Source: Thermosphaera sp. (lineage in GTDB: Archaea > Thermoproteota > Thermoprotei_A > Sulfolobales > Desulfurococcaceae). From it: 64,000 nucleotides of DNA. Where the stretch lies: assembly GCA_038827615.1 (NCBI GenBank), contig JAWBNK010000002.1, positions 62,001 through 126,000 on the forward strand, read 5' to 3'. The notes under the pieces are model-generated. The model was not told where the DNA came from. It was given only the letters and a program-made list of their open reading frames with translations, and ran no database searches. Numbering within the stretch: position 1 is the first letter of the stretch; every line of letters starts with the position of its first letter. Position numbers and translations under genes: made by a program. Positions 8,810 through 16,173 of this stretch are shown in pieces.

Positions 8810-9049
8810 TTACAGTTTCTTAACCCTGGCCTTCTCCCTTCGCGAGAGAAAGTCCTCATACTCCTCCACTATCTTTCTAACGTAGGGCTTCAACTCCTCC
8901 GGGGGCACTCGCTCGATTAGAGCCTTGAAGAAGCGCGAAGCACACCTAGAGCTGTGGAAGCTGATGGTTAGATCACCGTATTTCAAGACGATTCCCTGTC
9001 CAGCTGGAAACGGCCTGCCGCACACCACGCACTTATGCTTTACACTCAC
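8810..9049 (-). CDS. TRASH/L24e-like zinc finger protein
   Basis: A 79-residue protein with the pattern CxxC (CVVCG) followed about 24 residues later by HSSRCASRFF. This is the treble-clef arrangement of the ribosomal L24e/TRASH group, which binds one metal ion. The C-terminal half is a charged helix with a Lys/Arg tail. It may be a metal-sensing or RNA-binding protein. It overlaps the 3' end of the gene starting at 9755 by 17 bases, so the two are probably co-transcribed. Confidence 0.68.
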   Translation of the reverse strand: MSVKHKCVVCGRPFPAGQGIVLKYGDLTISFHSSRCASRFFKALIERVPPEELKPYVRKIVEEYEDFLSRREKARVKKL

Positions 9050-9755
9050 TCAAACCAGCCTCTTTCAACCTGTCGACAAGCCTCCCCGTTTCAAGAGTGT
9101 AGAGTCGGAGCTTCATGCTCTTGTTCCTGAGGCTCCTCAGCTCGACGAACTTCCTATCGGGCTCGGGAACGAAGCACAAGTCCTCGGTGAACCCGACGTA
9201 CTGCCTCCCGTCCACCATTACTCCCTTCTTGTATACTTCGAACCCTATTCTAGCGAAGAGGAATGTCTGCATATCGCTCCCCCTGAACAACAAATACCTC
9301 AACCCCTGCATGACGCCGAAGAAGAAGGTGTACATTCCTATGAAGTATATGAACCTCAAGACGACCTCGTTCTCAGTGTACTGGCTGGCGAACTCCACTA
9401 TGAAAGGACCTATCGACGCCTGGTAGAGGCTCCAGAGTATGAATACGAAGAAGAGGAGCATGAAGTTCAACATCATCATCGACATCTGCTTCTTCAGCTC
9501 TGCGTTCAAGTACTTGTCGTACATCATAGCGTTCATGGGATTGGACTCCTTGAACAACGGCGACCCGAGCTCGCTCTTCGGAGGCGGCTTCATGCTGCGG
9601 CTGGTGAGCTTGAACATTACGGCCATGAACACTATGAAGTAGACTAGGAAGAAGGCGAAAGCCCACTGAGGCACTACCGCTGAAACCAGCGCGAATAGAA
9701 CCATGGATAATGCTTGAATGATCCACATAGTCTTGCGGGGTGGTTGACTCATCAT
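9033..9755 (-). CDS. integral membrane protein, DUF2208-like
   Basis: A 240-residue protein with hydrophobic segments near residues 12-50 (two helices), 91-112 and 130-150, then a cytoplasmic C-terminal domain of about 80 residues rich in Arg and Glu. A Met-rich loop (KKQMSMMMLNFML) lies before the third helix. It resembles the archaeal DUF2208 membrane family by general architecture; I assign that with caution. It shares an operon with the zinc finger gene downstream. Confidence 0.62.
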   Translation of the reverse strand: MMSQPPRKTMWIIQALSMVLFALVSAVVPQWAFAFFLVYFIVFMAVMFKLTSRSMKPPPKSELGSPLFKESNPMNAMMYDKYLNAELKKQMSMMMLNFMLLFFVFILWSLYQASIGPFIVEFASQYTENEVVLRFIYFIGMYTFFFGVMQGLRYLLFRGSDMQTFLFARIGFEVYKKGVMVDGRQYVGFTEDLCFVPEPDRKFVELRSLRNKSMKLRLYTLETGRLVDRLKEAGLSECKA

Positions 9756-9831
9756 CTCGGAGCACCGTTAGCCATGCCTGATTTTGGCTCCTTATGAATT
9801 ATATTAACCAGCCTAATAAATAGTGAGTAAT

Positions 9832-9886
9832 GTGATGATGAATCGCCACATAACGGATCCGTGAAGAAGGTCCGTGTTTCTGAAGA
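9832..9886 (+). ncRNA. box C/D guide sRNA (candidate 1)
   Basis: Ordered boxes: C RTGATGA (9832-9838, or ATGATGA at 9835-9841), D' CGGA (9854-9857), C' GTGAAGA (9861-9867) and D CTGA (9880-9883). Using the second C box, both guide spacers are exactly 12 nt and the D'-C' gap is 3 nt, the compact archaeal geometry. The D guide AGGTCCGTGTTT (9868-9879) is complementary over 11 nt to AAACACGGACC, a highly conserved 23S/28S rRNA segment as I recall it. By the D+5 rule it would direct 2'-O-methylation of the A in AAAC-A-CGG. The D' target is unknown. Confidence 0.8.
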
Positions 9887-9908
9887 CCACTACACTTACG
9901 CCCTGCTT

Positions 9909-9964
9909 CAGCGATGAAGAAGAAAAGAGCGCGGATCAGTGACGAAGTTATCCCCGGCTGAGCT
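9909..9964 (+). ncRNA. box C/D guide sRNA (candidate 2)
   Basis: Boxes: C GCGATGA (9911-9917, one mismatch), D' CGGA (9932-9935), C' GTGACGA (9939-9945) and D CTGA (9958-9961). The D'-C' gap is 3 nt and the C'-D spacer is 12 nt. The D guide AGTTATCCCCGG (9946-9957) pairs over 11 nt with CCGGGGAUAAC, the conserved 23S rRNA stretch next to the peptidyl-transferase loop. Predicted methylation is on the third G of GGGG (about E. coli G2446). It follows candidate 1 by 25 bases in the same direction, so both may be processed from one transcript. Confidence 0.78.
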
Positions 9965-10042
9965 CCCTTAATGCCTGCTGGACACCGATCATTAGCCAGA
10001 ATATAAGCCGGCCGCCTAGTAATGAATTAGTGGTGAGCGGGC

Positions 10043-10525
10043 TTGAGAAGCAGCAAGCTGTTCCTCAGCATGATCATAGACGTCCAGCCAGGATGGGTTT
10101 CGAGAACCGAGAGAATGCTCAGGGAGAAGGGCTTCAAGACAAGGCTGACTCCCCCGTCGACGATAAACGCTTTCAAAACATACGAGTCCGTGAGCCCGGA
10201 TGATATCGCCGCCGACGTTAGAGGCGCGCTGGAATCCGCTCGTTCATGGAGGGCCGCGTGCCTCGAGTACTGGCTGGTGATCGAAGCACAATGCCCCTGC
10301 CCCAACAGGAAGGCCTGCTTCGAAAAAGTAGGTGAAACCGTACTCCACGTTTACTGCGGCGGGAAGAATCGAGTGAGCCTTCGAGTAGTCAACGCCAGGA
10401 GCCCTCCTTCAGACCCTTCAAGCATCCCGAGAAGCGTTTTAAAGCTGTGCGTCGAGCCCGAGGGGTTGCAGGACTCGATGGGCAAGGTATTAAATATCGT
10501 TAAGACATTGAGTAGTTTGAAGTGA
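10043..10525 (+). CDS. unknown 160-residue protein with Cys cluster
   Basis: A soluble alpha/beta protein that I cannot assign. The N-terminal half (SMIIDVQPGWVSRTERML) looks like a ferredoxin-fold strand-helix. Mid-protein is a Cys cluster, CPCPNRKAC with a nearby YCGG, that could bind metal. TTG 10043 is chosen because GGTGAG lies about 6 bases upstream. It ends convergently with the DUF72 gene. Composition is host-like. Confidence 0.65.
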   Translation: MRSSKLFLSMIIDVQPGWVSRTERMLREKGFKTRLTPPSTINAFKTYESVSPDDIAADVRGALESARSWRAACLEYWLVIEAQCPCPNRKACFEKVGETVLHVYCGGKNRVSLRVVNARSPPSDPSSIPRSVLKLCVEPEGLQDSMGKVLNIVKTLSSLK

Positions 10526-10633
10526 TGAACGCCCTATCCATTTCGAGCATCCGTGATGAAGAACGTCGAACCCTGGCTGACTCATACTGCCGGGGAGAAT
10601 CGTTCCCGGCTTGATCGTTAAGCCTCGAGCTCG

Positions 10634-11398
10634 CTACTCCACTGCTCCCCCGAGCACGCGCGCCGATAACTGCTTAAACCTGGATGCATCATCCAGCATC
10701 CTCACATTGTTGAACATCACGTAAGCCTTGCTGAACTCCGCGTTCCGCAGAAGGAGAGACAGCTCCTCGAGGTCCTTGTCCGTGTAGACGTAGGAGTAGT
10801 TCACCTCGCCCCTCCCCAGCCCGTGGAGCCTAGTGTACAGGATGTCGCTACTGTACGCTGGGCGAGCTCTCAGCAGGTCGACCACGTGAATAACTCCGTG
10901 CTCGCTGAGCAGCTCCCCTAGGATAGGCGCCCTAGCCCACTCGCCCCGGGGCTCCCACCCATACCTCACCCGAGTGGTCATCGAGACAGCGGTCTCGAAG
11001 AACTCGTCAACCCACTTGACAGCCTCCTCGTTGAAAGGCATGCTCCCGGGGGTTTGAAAAACTATGATGACTGCTCCAAGCGCCTCCGCTACCTCGATAG
11101 TCTTCTCCAACGCTTCAATATTCTCCCTGCTGGGCTTCAGGAAGCCGTAGTTGCTTGGGTCTCCGCCCAGCTTCTTCTTCATCCTCCTCCACGTGGGCGA
11201 TGAGGAAGGATGCGTTATAACCTGCCAAGCCTTTACCGTGAACTCAAACCCCTCCGGCGCTTCCCTCCTGAGGCCGGAGGCCCATTCAACGCTTGGCAGG
11301 TCGTAGAACGTGTTTTGAAGCTCGACTGTTTTAAAAACCTTATAGTATTTCGACCGGGCTGTTGGGAATCCGCAACAACCCACTTTAACAGTCTTCAT
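10634..11398 (-). CDS. DUF72 family protein
   Basis: A 254-residue TIM-barrel protein of the DUF72 (YecE-like) family. It starts with VGCCGFP, then has the ELQNTFYDLPS segment, the EFTVKAWQVITHP motif, and late segments YTRLHGLG and YVMFNNVRMLDDA. These are the conserved blocks of the family, whose biochemical function remains unknown. It lies 13 bases downstream of the AbrB-ACT gene on the same strand and is probably in one operon with it. Confidence 0.88.
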   Translation of the reverse strand: MKTVKVGCCGFPTARSKYYKVFKTVELQNTFYDLPSVEWASGLRREAPEGFEFTVKAWQVITHPSSSPTWRRMKKKLGGDPSNYGFLKPSRENIEALEKTIEVAEALGAVIIVFQTPGSMPFNEEAVKWVDEFFETAVSMTTRVRYGWEPRGEWARAPILGELLSEHGVIHVVDLLRARPAYSSDILYTRLHGLGRGEVNYSYVYTDKDLEELSLLLRNAEFSKAYVMFNNVRMLDDASRFKQLSARVLGGAVE

Positions 11399-11411
11399 AG
11401 TACGTTAAACC

Positions 11412-11825
11412 TTATTCAACCGACATGTAGTTTGCTTCAACGCTTCTAACAGGCTCCAGCTTCTTCATCTCATCGGCGACAATGCTTGGCTCCCCCCACT
11501 CGGACTTAGCCAAGTCAACTATCATCTCGCACTCTCCGAGCTCCTCCCTCTTCAGCACTGTGCACCTAGTCGAAATGATGTCTATGTTGTGCTGAGCCAG
11601 GAACTTGGTGAGCTCGGCCAGCACGCCCGGGCGGTCCTCAACCACCAGTTTAACCCTTATCAGCTTGGCTGCGACTGGTATTGGAAGAAGCTTCAGCTCC
11701 TTCTTATCCTTATCCGCTACTATTAGAAGGTACATCCCCTCTCTAATATCCAGGATCTCCCTGACAGCCATCGGAATTGTAACCCTACCCTTTGAATCAA
11801 CCTTAACTAATTCTTCGATCTTCAT
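11412..11825 (-). CDS. AbrB-type DNA-binding protein fused to ACT domain
   Basis: A 137-residue regulator. Residues 1-50 form a SpoVT/AbrB swapped-hairpin DNA-binding domain (VDSKGRVTIPMAVREIL), and residues 55-135 an ACT ligand domain (KLVVEDRPGVLAELTKFLAQHNIDIIST), which usually binds an amino acid. It is probably an amino-acid-responsive transcription factor; neither ligand nor target can be read here. It precedes the DUF72 gene. Confidence 0.88.
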   Translation of the reverse strand: MKIEELVKVDSKGRVTIPMAVREILDIREGMYLLIVADKDKKELKLLPIPVAAKLIRVKLVVEDRPGVLAELTKFLAQHNIDIISTRCTVLKREELGECEMIVDLAKSEWGEPSIVADEMKKLEPVRSVEANYMSVE

Positions 11826-11897
11826 CGTCCACCCCTTTCATTGTTAATTTGTTTAAGCACGTTTATAATAATATCTCTAATCCCACACTAATCCCAA

Positions 11898-12728
11898 TCA
11901 AATAGCAAACGGTATCGTGGTCAAAACCTTCACGCCTTGATCCTCGAGGCGCATCTTCCACGCCTCGCCCAACCCCAGGATGGCTATCACGTCGACTATC
12001 TCTGCTCTCGACTTGTTGAGCAGGTCTAGCACGCTGCTCAAAGTCCTTCCCGAGTAAACCACGTCGGCGATGACCAGCACTTTATCCTTCCTCCCCACGA
12101 GATCCCTGTCTAGGTAGAGCATTTCAATCTCCTTGGGACTCCTCATAACCATTGTACTGTAGTACTGGACGCCGGGGTAGCTCTTACGCTTGATAAGTAT
12201 CACCGGCGCGTTGAACTCCGTCGACAGGAATGAAGCCACCGGCAGGACCGCCTCGGCCGTAGCTATGATCTTTGTTACCTCCTTACCGGTCAGCTCGAGT
12301 AGGAGCATCACCGACAAGAGCCTGCTTATGTACGGGTCCTTCAAAACCCTGAGCAAGTCTATTATCGGGCTCTTCTCCCTTTCAACAAGCTCCTTGATGA
12401 AAAAGCCGATGTCTATCGACAAGGCTATCTTCGCTAGAATGCTTGCCGCCTGCTCGAAACTGGGTATTATGGAGCCCCTGGCGTATCTGCACAGTACCGA
12501 CTCGGGGATCCCGGTTAGCTCGTAGAGGTCCTTGTAGGAGAGATTCGGCTTCAAAAGCCTCAGCAACTCGTTAGCCATCAGCCTCATCTTCATCCTGTCG
12601 GCTTTGCTCCGCGAGTACGTTTTCATAAGCTTTCCAGCTATGTCTTCGATCTCCTTCTCGCTGGGCTTCCTAACGATAAGCACCCTGCCTGTTTTAACCC
12701 TGAACATTGTTTCACCATGGTTAAGCAA
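11898..12728 (-). CDS. GfcR-like regulator: HTH plus phosphoribosyltransferase domain
   Basis: A 276-residue protein. Residues 45-105 contain a helix-turn-helix (NLSYKDLYELTGIPESVLCRY), and residues 145-275 a type I phosphoribosyltransferase fold with the PRPP loop VLVIADVVYSGRT at 217-229. This architecture is that of archaeal GfcR/PyrE-like regulators, which control sugar or nucleotide genes. ATG 12707 (Met8) is an alternative start. An AT-rich promoter region lies just upstream. Confidence 0.82.
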   Translation of the reverse strand: MLNHGETMFRVKTGRVLIVRKPSEKEIEDIAGKLMKTYSRSKADRMKMRLMANELLRLLKPNLSYKDLYELTGIPESVLCRYARGSIIPSFEQAASILAKIALSIDIGFFIKELVEREKSPIIDLLRVLKDPYISRLLSVMLLLELTGKEVTKIIATAEAVLPVASFLSTEFNAPVILIKRKSYPGVQYYSTMVMRSPKEIEMLYLDRDLVGRKDKVLVIADVVYSGRTLSSVLDLLNKSRAEIVDVIAILGLGEAWKMRLEDQGVKVLTTIPFAI

Positions 12729-12766
12729 GTATTTTTAAAATGCTTATATAAAAATTTAAACATGCA

Positions 12767-12820
12767 GGGATGAACGGGGTTTTAAGTACTGAGCGGTGAG
12801 GAGAAACCCACGCGTTGACC
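12767..12820 (+). ncRNA. possible box C/D sRNA (candidate 3)
   Basis: C-like GGGATGA (12767-12773), D' CTGA (12789-12792), a 3-nt gap, C' GTGAGGA (12796-12802), a 12-nt guide (12803-12814) and a D-like TTGA (12815-12818). A TATA-like stretch (TTATATAAAAA, about 12743-12753) sits 20-25 bases upstream. C and D each depart from consensus by one base and I could not name a target, so this is weaker than candidates 1 and 2. Confidence 0.4.
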
Positions 12821-12897
12821 AATCCCCGCTCGCTCCTCCTTTTATCAACAAATATAATCGTGGACCGGGATGGAAAGTAGTGTTGGAGCGGTGAAGC

Positions 12898-13320
12898 ATC
12901 ATAGAGTACTCGATCGATGAGAAGCTGTTGAGGATGGGCGTTCCCAAGGATTTGTTGAGAGATGCCGCGTCGCAGGCCCGCGAACTCGGAGCGGACTACG
13001 CTAGGGTTTGCGGCGAGTGCGAGGGCGTAAGGCTGTGCCTCCTATTGAAGCTGGTCCTCGTGGACGAGTCCTACAGGGTTGAGCCGGTTGGGCTCTCAAT
13101 ATTGATGCCCCCTGAAACCGTTCTGGACGAGAAGATCGCTCAGTTTTTAAAATACACGGAGATCATACGGAGCCGTGGAGGCAGAGTGGAGTTTTTCATT
13201 GGGAAGACGTACTGGCCCGGGGCGTACGGGGTGGCCTGTAGAAGCGGGGGCTTGGCCAATGCTTCAATAGAGATCCCCGAGCCCGAGGAAGTAGTGTTGT
13301 ACGAGGAGGATGAGGCATGA
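12898..13320 (+). CDS. unknown protein preceding the XPB helicase
   Basis: About 130-141 residues, unknown family, alpha/beta, with CGECEGVRLC in the first third (possible metal site) and an acidic tail. The first regular start is TTG 12928. However, the frame is open back to 12895, reads IIEYSIDEKLLRMGVPKDLL, and GGAGCGGTGA ends 3 bases before ATC 12898, so an unusual ATC or ATA start is plausible. Its TGA overlaps the ATG of the helicase (ATGA), which implies translational coupling and perhaps a shared job. Confidence 0.65.
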   Translation: MIEYSIDEKLLRMGVPKDLLRDAASQARELGADYARVCGECEGVRLCLLLKLVLVDESYRVEPVGLSILMPPETVLDEKIAQFLKYTEIIRSRGGRVEFFIGKTYWPGAYGVACRSGGLANASIEIPEPEEVVLYEEDEA

Positions 13321-14969
13321 TAGTATTGAAGACCCGGAGGTGGATCAGCGATGATGCTTTCAAAGAGATCCTGAGAATCGCAGAGTACTCCGGCGTCGAA
13401 AACGGGGAGAAAAGGTTTGCTCTGAACGTCGAGAAAGCGGTTCGAAACGGCTACGACTACCAGGACGTTATAGAGTTGATCAAGGAGCATCAACTAGAGG
13501 TTGAGGGGAGCATTGAAGATTTGAAGAAGGCTTTTGAAGCATATGCTCCGCTAGTCGAGTGGGACAGCGTAACGGGCTATGTGAAGCTGCACGTTCCATG
13601 GCCCGTCTTCAACAAGGTTAGGCCAGTCCTGGGCGAAGCCGGGGCGAGGAGAGCCTCTTCAAGCGACGCGGGCATCGTATACAGGATCCCGCCGTACAAG
13701 CTGGCGATCGTCCACTCCAAGCTGAGCAGTCTAGGCGTCGAGCTCAGGGACCCGGGGAGGCTCCTAGAGGACAAGCTCCTCCCCCTGAAGCCTGAGCTGT
13801 CGAAAATCTCCCTTAGAGAATACCAGCTCGAAGCCCTCGACAAGTGGAGAAGCAACAATCACCAGGGAATAGTGGCTCTGCCGACCGGCTCAGGGAAAAC
13901 CCTGATTGGAGTCGCGGCTATAGCCTCGACGGGTAGGAGGAGCCTCGTGATAACGTTCACCAGGGAGCAGATGTTCCAGTGGAGGGACGCCATTCTCAAG
14001 GCGACTAATATTCCATCATCGATGATCGGCGTGATCTATAGTGAGGAGAAGAGGCTTGCCCCGATAACCATTACTACTTATCAAAGCGGGTTCAGGATTA
14101 TCAACGAGCTCTCCCCGCTCTTCGACCTTCTAATAGTCGACGAAGTCCACCACCTGCCCGCGGACAAGTTCAAGCACATAGCGGTCCACAGTATAGCGAA
14201 GTACAGGCTCGGCTTATCCGCTACGCCGTACAGGGAGGACGGGAGGCATGAGGAGCTCTTCCCCCTTCTAGGCGGAATAATCTACCATAAGACCCCGGCC
14301 GAGCTCTCGGTGATGGGGTATTTAGCAAGGTACCGTGTCTACACGGTGAAGGTGAGGCTCAAGGGGGAGGAGCTGGAGCAGTACAACTCGCTGAGGAGGC
14401 TCTACTTCAAGCTCGCTAACGGGAGGGATTTCAAGAAGGTATTGGAGGACGCGATGAGGGGGGACCCTAGGGCGAAGGAGGCTTTGAAAATACACAGCCA
14501 GATGAGGATGATGCTGGCTAAATCCGAGGCCAAGATAGACAAGGCCGTCGAAATAGCGTTGGATGAGTTGAAGAAAGGGGGGAAGATAATAGTCTTCACG
14601 CAGTACGTGGAGCAGGCTGAGGAGCTCAGCAAGAGGCTTGGAGCCTACTTGCTAACGGGCGAAGTACCCCCCTTGGAGCGCAAGAGGATACTGGAGGAGT
14701 TCAAGGCCTCTCCGAAGGGAATACTGGTGGTGACAACGGTGGGCGATGAGGGATTAGACATCCCGGACGCCAACGTTGGAGTAATGGTGTCGGGAACCGG
14801 GTCCCGCAGGCAGTTCATACAGAGGCTTGGAAGGCTGCTGAGACCTAAGCCTGGGGGAGAGGAGGCCCGCCTCTACGAGATCGTCCTCGAGAAAACCCCT
14901 GAGGAGTATCAGTCCAGGAAGAGGAAGACGTCAGCTCTCGACCTGGGCGAGGACGACTTCGCATCTTAG
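13317..14969 (+). CDS. XPB/Rad25-type DNA helicase
   Basis: A 550-residue superfamily 2 helicase. An N-terminal damage-recognition-like region (about 1-160) precedes Walker A PTGSGKT at 189-195, the DEVH box near 275, and SATPYRED near 300-307, where RED is the XPB signature motif. The C-terminal RecA domain contains GDEGLDIP and QRLGRLLRP. XPB unwinds DNA in transcription and repair. The usual archaeal partner nuclease Bax1 is not adjacent; instead the unknown gene at 12898 precedes it with a start-stop overlap. Confidence 0.88.
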   Translation: MIVLKTRRWISDDAFKEILRIAEYSGVENGEKRFALNVEKAVRNGYDYQDVIELIKEHQLEVEGSIEDLKKAFEAYAPLVEWDSVTGYVKLHVPWPVFNKVRPVLGEAGARRASSSDAGIVYRIPPYKLAIVHSKLSSLGVELRDPGRLLEDKLLPLKPELSKISLREYQLEALDKWRSNNHQGIVALPTGSGKTLIGVAAIASTGRRSLVITFTREQMFQWRDAILKATNIPSSMIGVIYSEEKRLAPITITTYQSGFRIINELSPLFDLLIVDEVHHLPADKFKHIAVHSIAKYRLGLSATPYREDGRHEELFPLLGGIIYHKTPAELSVMGYLARYRVYTVKVRLKGEELEQYNSLRRLYFKLANGRDFKKVLEDAMRGDPRAKEALKIHSQMRMMLAKSEAKIDKAVEIALDELKKGGKIIVFTQYVEQAEELSKRLGAYLLTGEVPPLERKRILEEFKASPKGILVVTTVGDEGLDIPDANVGVMVSGTGSRRQFIQRLGRLLRPKPGGEEARLYEIVLEKTPEEYQSRKRKTSALDLGEDDFAS

Positions 14970-14977
14970 AATGCTTT

Positions 14978-15661
14978 TCACTCACGGGATCCAGCGGCTA
15001 AATCAGTTATCAACCAGTGAATCACTCTCCAGAAGCCGGGGCATGCCTCCTTGCCCGGCACCTTTGCCAGAAGCATCTTCTCGTCGAAGCGTGCTTCCAC
15101 CAGCGGGACGTAGTCTCCGCTCTTCACGCCCAGGAGGATGACCCCTCCCCGGGCTAAGCCCTTACCCCGCACCTCCCCAACCATCCTCGACTCCGAGAAG
15201 TCGATGTGCCCTGCCAGCCCGGCCAAGCTAGTGTAGATGTAGTCGGCGGCGGCAACCCTCTCACACTCGATGCTTGCCTCTGACGCCTTCACACTCCAGT
15301 CGGAAACCCTCAGCTCCCCGAGCGACTCGAACTGCTTCAGCAGGCCTGACAAGTGAGCAGGGCTGACCGTGGAGTAGTCGAGCCATGAATCCTTCCGGTT
15401 CACGTAGTACTGCAGAACGTGTTTCTCAGCAACTAGGACGCCTGCATCCCCTTGCTCCGGGGGAATTATCACGGTGAAAGGTGCTACGGCAATTTGAACG
15501 CCCTCTCCTCGGAGATCGACCAGCGTGTAGCCGGGGCGCCGGACAACGTGGACGATTCCAATACCGCTTCCCGCTAGATCATCCAGAAAGGATGTGAAAC
15601 CCCCGTAGTCGAGGCTGAAAGGCTCTATGAGTACGGAGTTCTTGAAAACCCTGGGCATCAC
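14978..15661 (-). CDS. unknown 227-residue protein
   Basis: A soluble protein with no recognised family, no signal peptide and no membrane helix. The sequence looks alpha/beta; conserved-looking stretches are LIEPFSLDYGGFTSFL at the start and CPGFWRVIHWLITDLA at the end. It ends 8 bases from the convergent helicase gene. Codon use is like the neighbours, so it is probably a lineage-conserved gene. Confidence 0.6.
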   Translation of the reverse strand: MMPRVFKNSVLIEPFSLDYGGFTSFLDDLAGSGIGIVHVVRRPGYTLVDLRGEGVQIAVAPFTVIIPPEQGDAGVLVAEKHVLQYYVNRKDSWLDYSTVSPAHLSGLLKQFESLGELRVSDWSVKASEASIECERVAAADYIYTSLAGLAGHIDFSESRMVGEVRGKGLARGGVILLGVKSGDYVPLVEARFDEKMLLAKVPGKEACPGFWRVIHWLITDLAAGSRE

Positions 15662-15742
15662 TCTTTACCATTAGGAGGTGGTTTGTAATGAATGATTTGA
15701 TGAAATATTTCTAGAAAAACACTGTTTAGCGTTTAAACCCGT

Positions 15743-16033
15743 TTACTCCTTAACCTTCAATTTGACCTCGATGATGCTGACTCTGGTCTCCTTGCCCTGC
15801 GGGTTGGTGACGGTTTGGCTGCCGATCTTGATGTCCTCGACCTCGACCTTGCCCGGTAGGAACCTGTTCCTGATTATTTCAACGGTGTCAACGGCTTTGC
15901 TGATGGCTCTTCCCCGGGCCTTGATGTATACTTCTTTTACTCCCTGGTGTACCAGGGTTAATACAGCTATCACGTAGTTCATAACGGGTTTCTTTCCAAC
16001 TAAGACTGTGTTTGCACTCTGTGGTTGCGCCAT
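15743..16033 (-). CDS. albA: Alba chromatin protein
   Basis: A 96-residue DNA/RNA-binding protein of the Alba (Sso10b) family. It has [17 protein letters not shown] with the Lys pair at the acetylation/DNA-contact site, then a beta-alpha-beta core ([24 protein letters not shown]) and the C-terminal hairpin. Alba dimers coat and bridge DNA. A second alba lies at 19793-20074 on the other side of reverse gyrase, a striking grouping of DNA-topology genes. Confidence 0.96.
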   Translation of the reverse strand: MAQPQSANTVLVGKKPVMNYVIAVLTLVHQGVKEVYIKARGRAISKAVDTVEIIRNRFLPGKVEVEDIKIGSQTVTNPQGKETRVSIIEVKLKVKE

Positions 16034-16173
16034 ACTTCACACCCTATGGGTTTGTTTATACTGGATTAAGTAATGATTACTCTGCTACTATAAAAACCTT
16101 TCCATCCCGGTAATACATGACCCCTCCTTTTAAAACATTCCCGCATTGAGCATTCGTTTACTGAGGATGAAGA

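Noticed and set aside
8925-9647. Long plus-strand open frame of 240 codons
   Set aside because: It is antisense to the DUF2208-like gene and its zinc finger neighbour, lacks a ribosome site, and reads as His/Glu/Leu-rich low-quality protein; codon pattern favours the minus strand.
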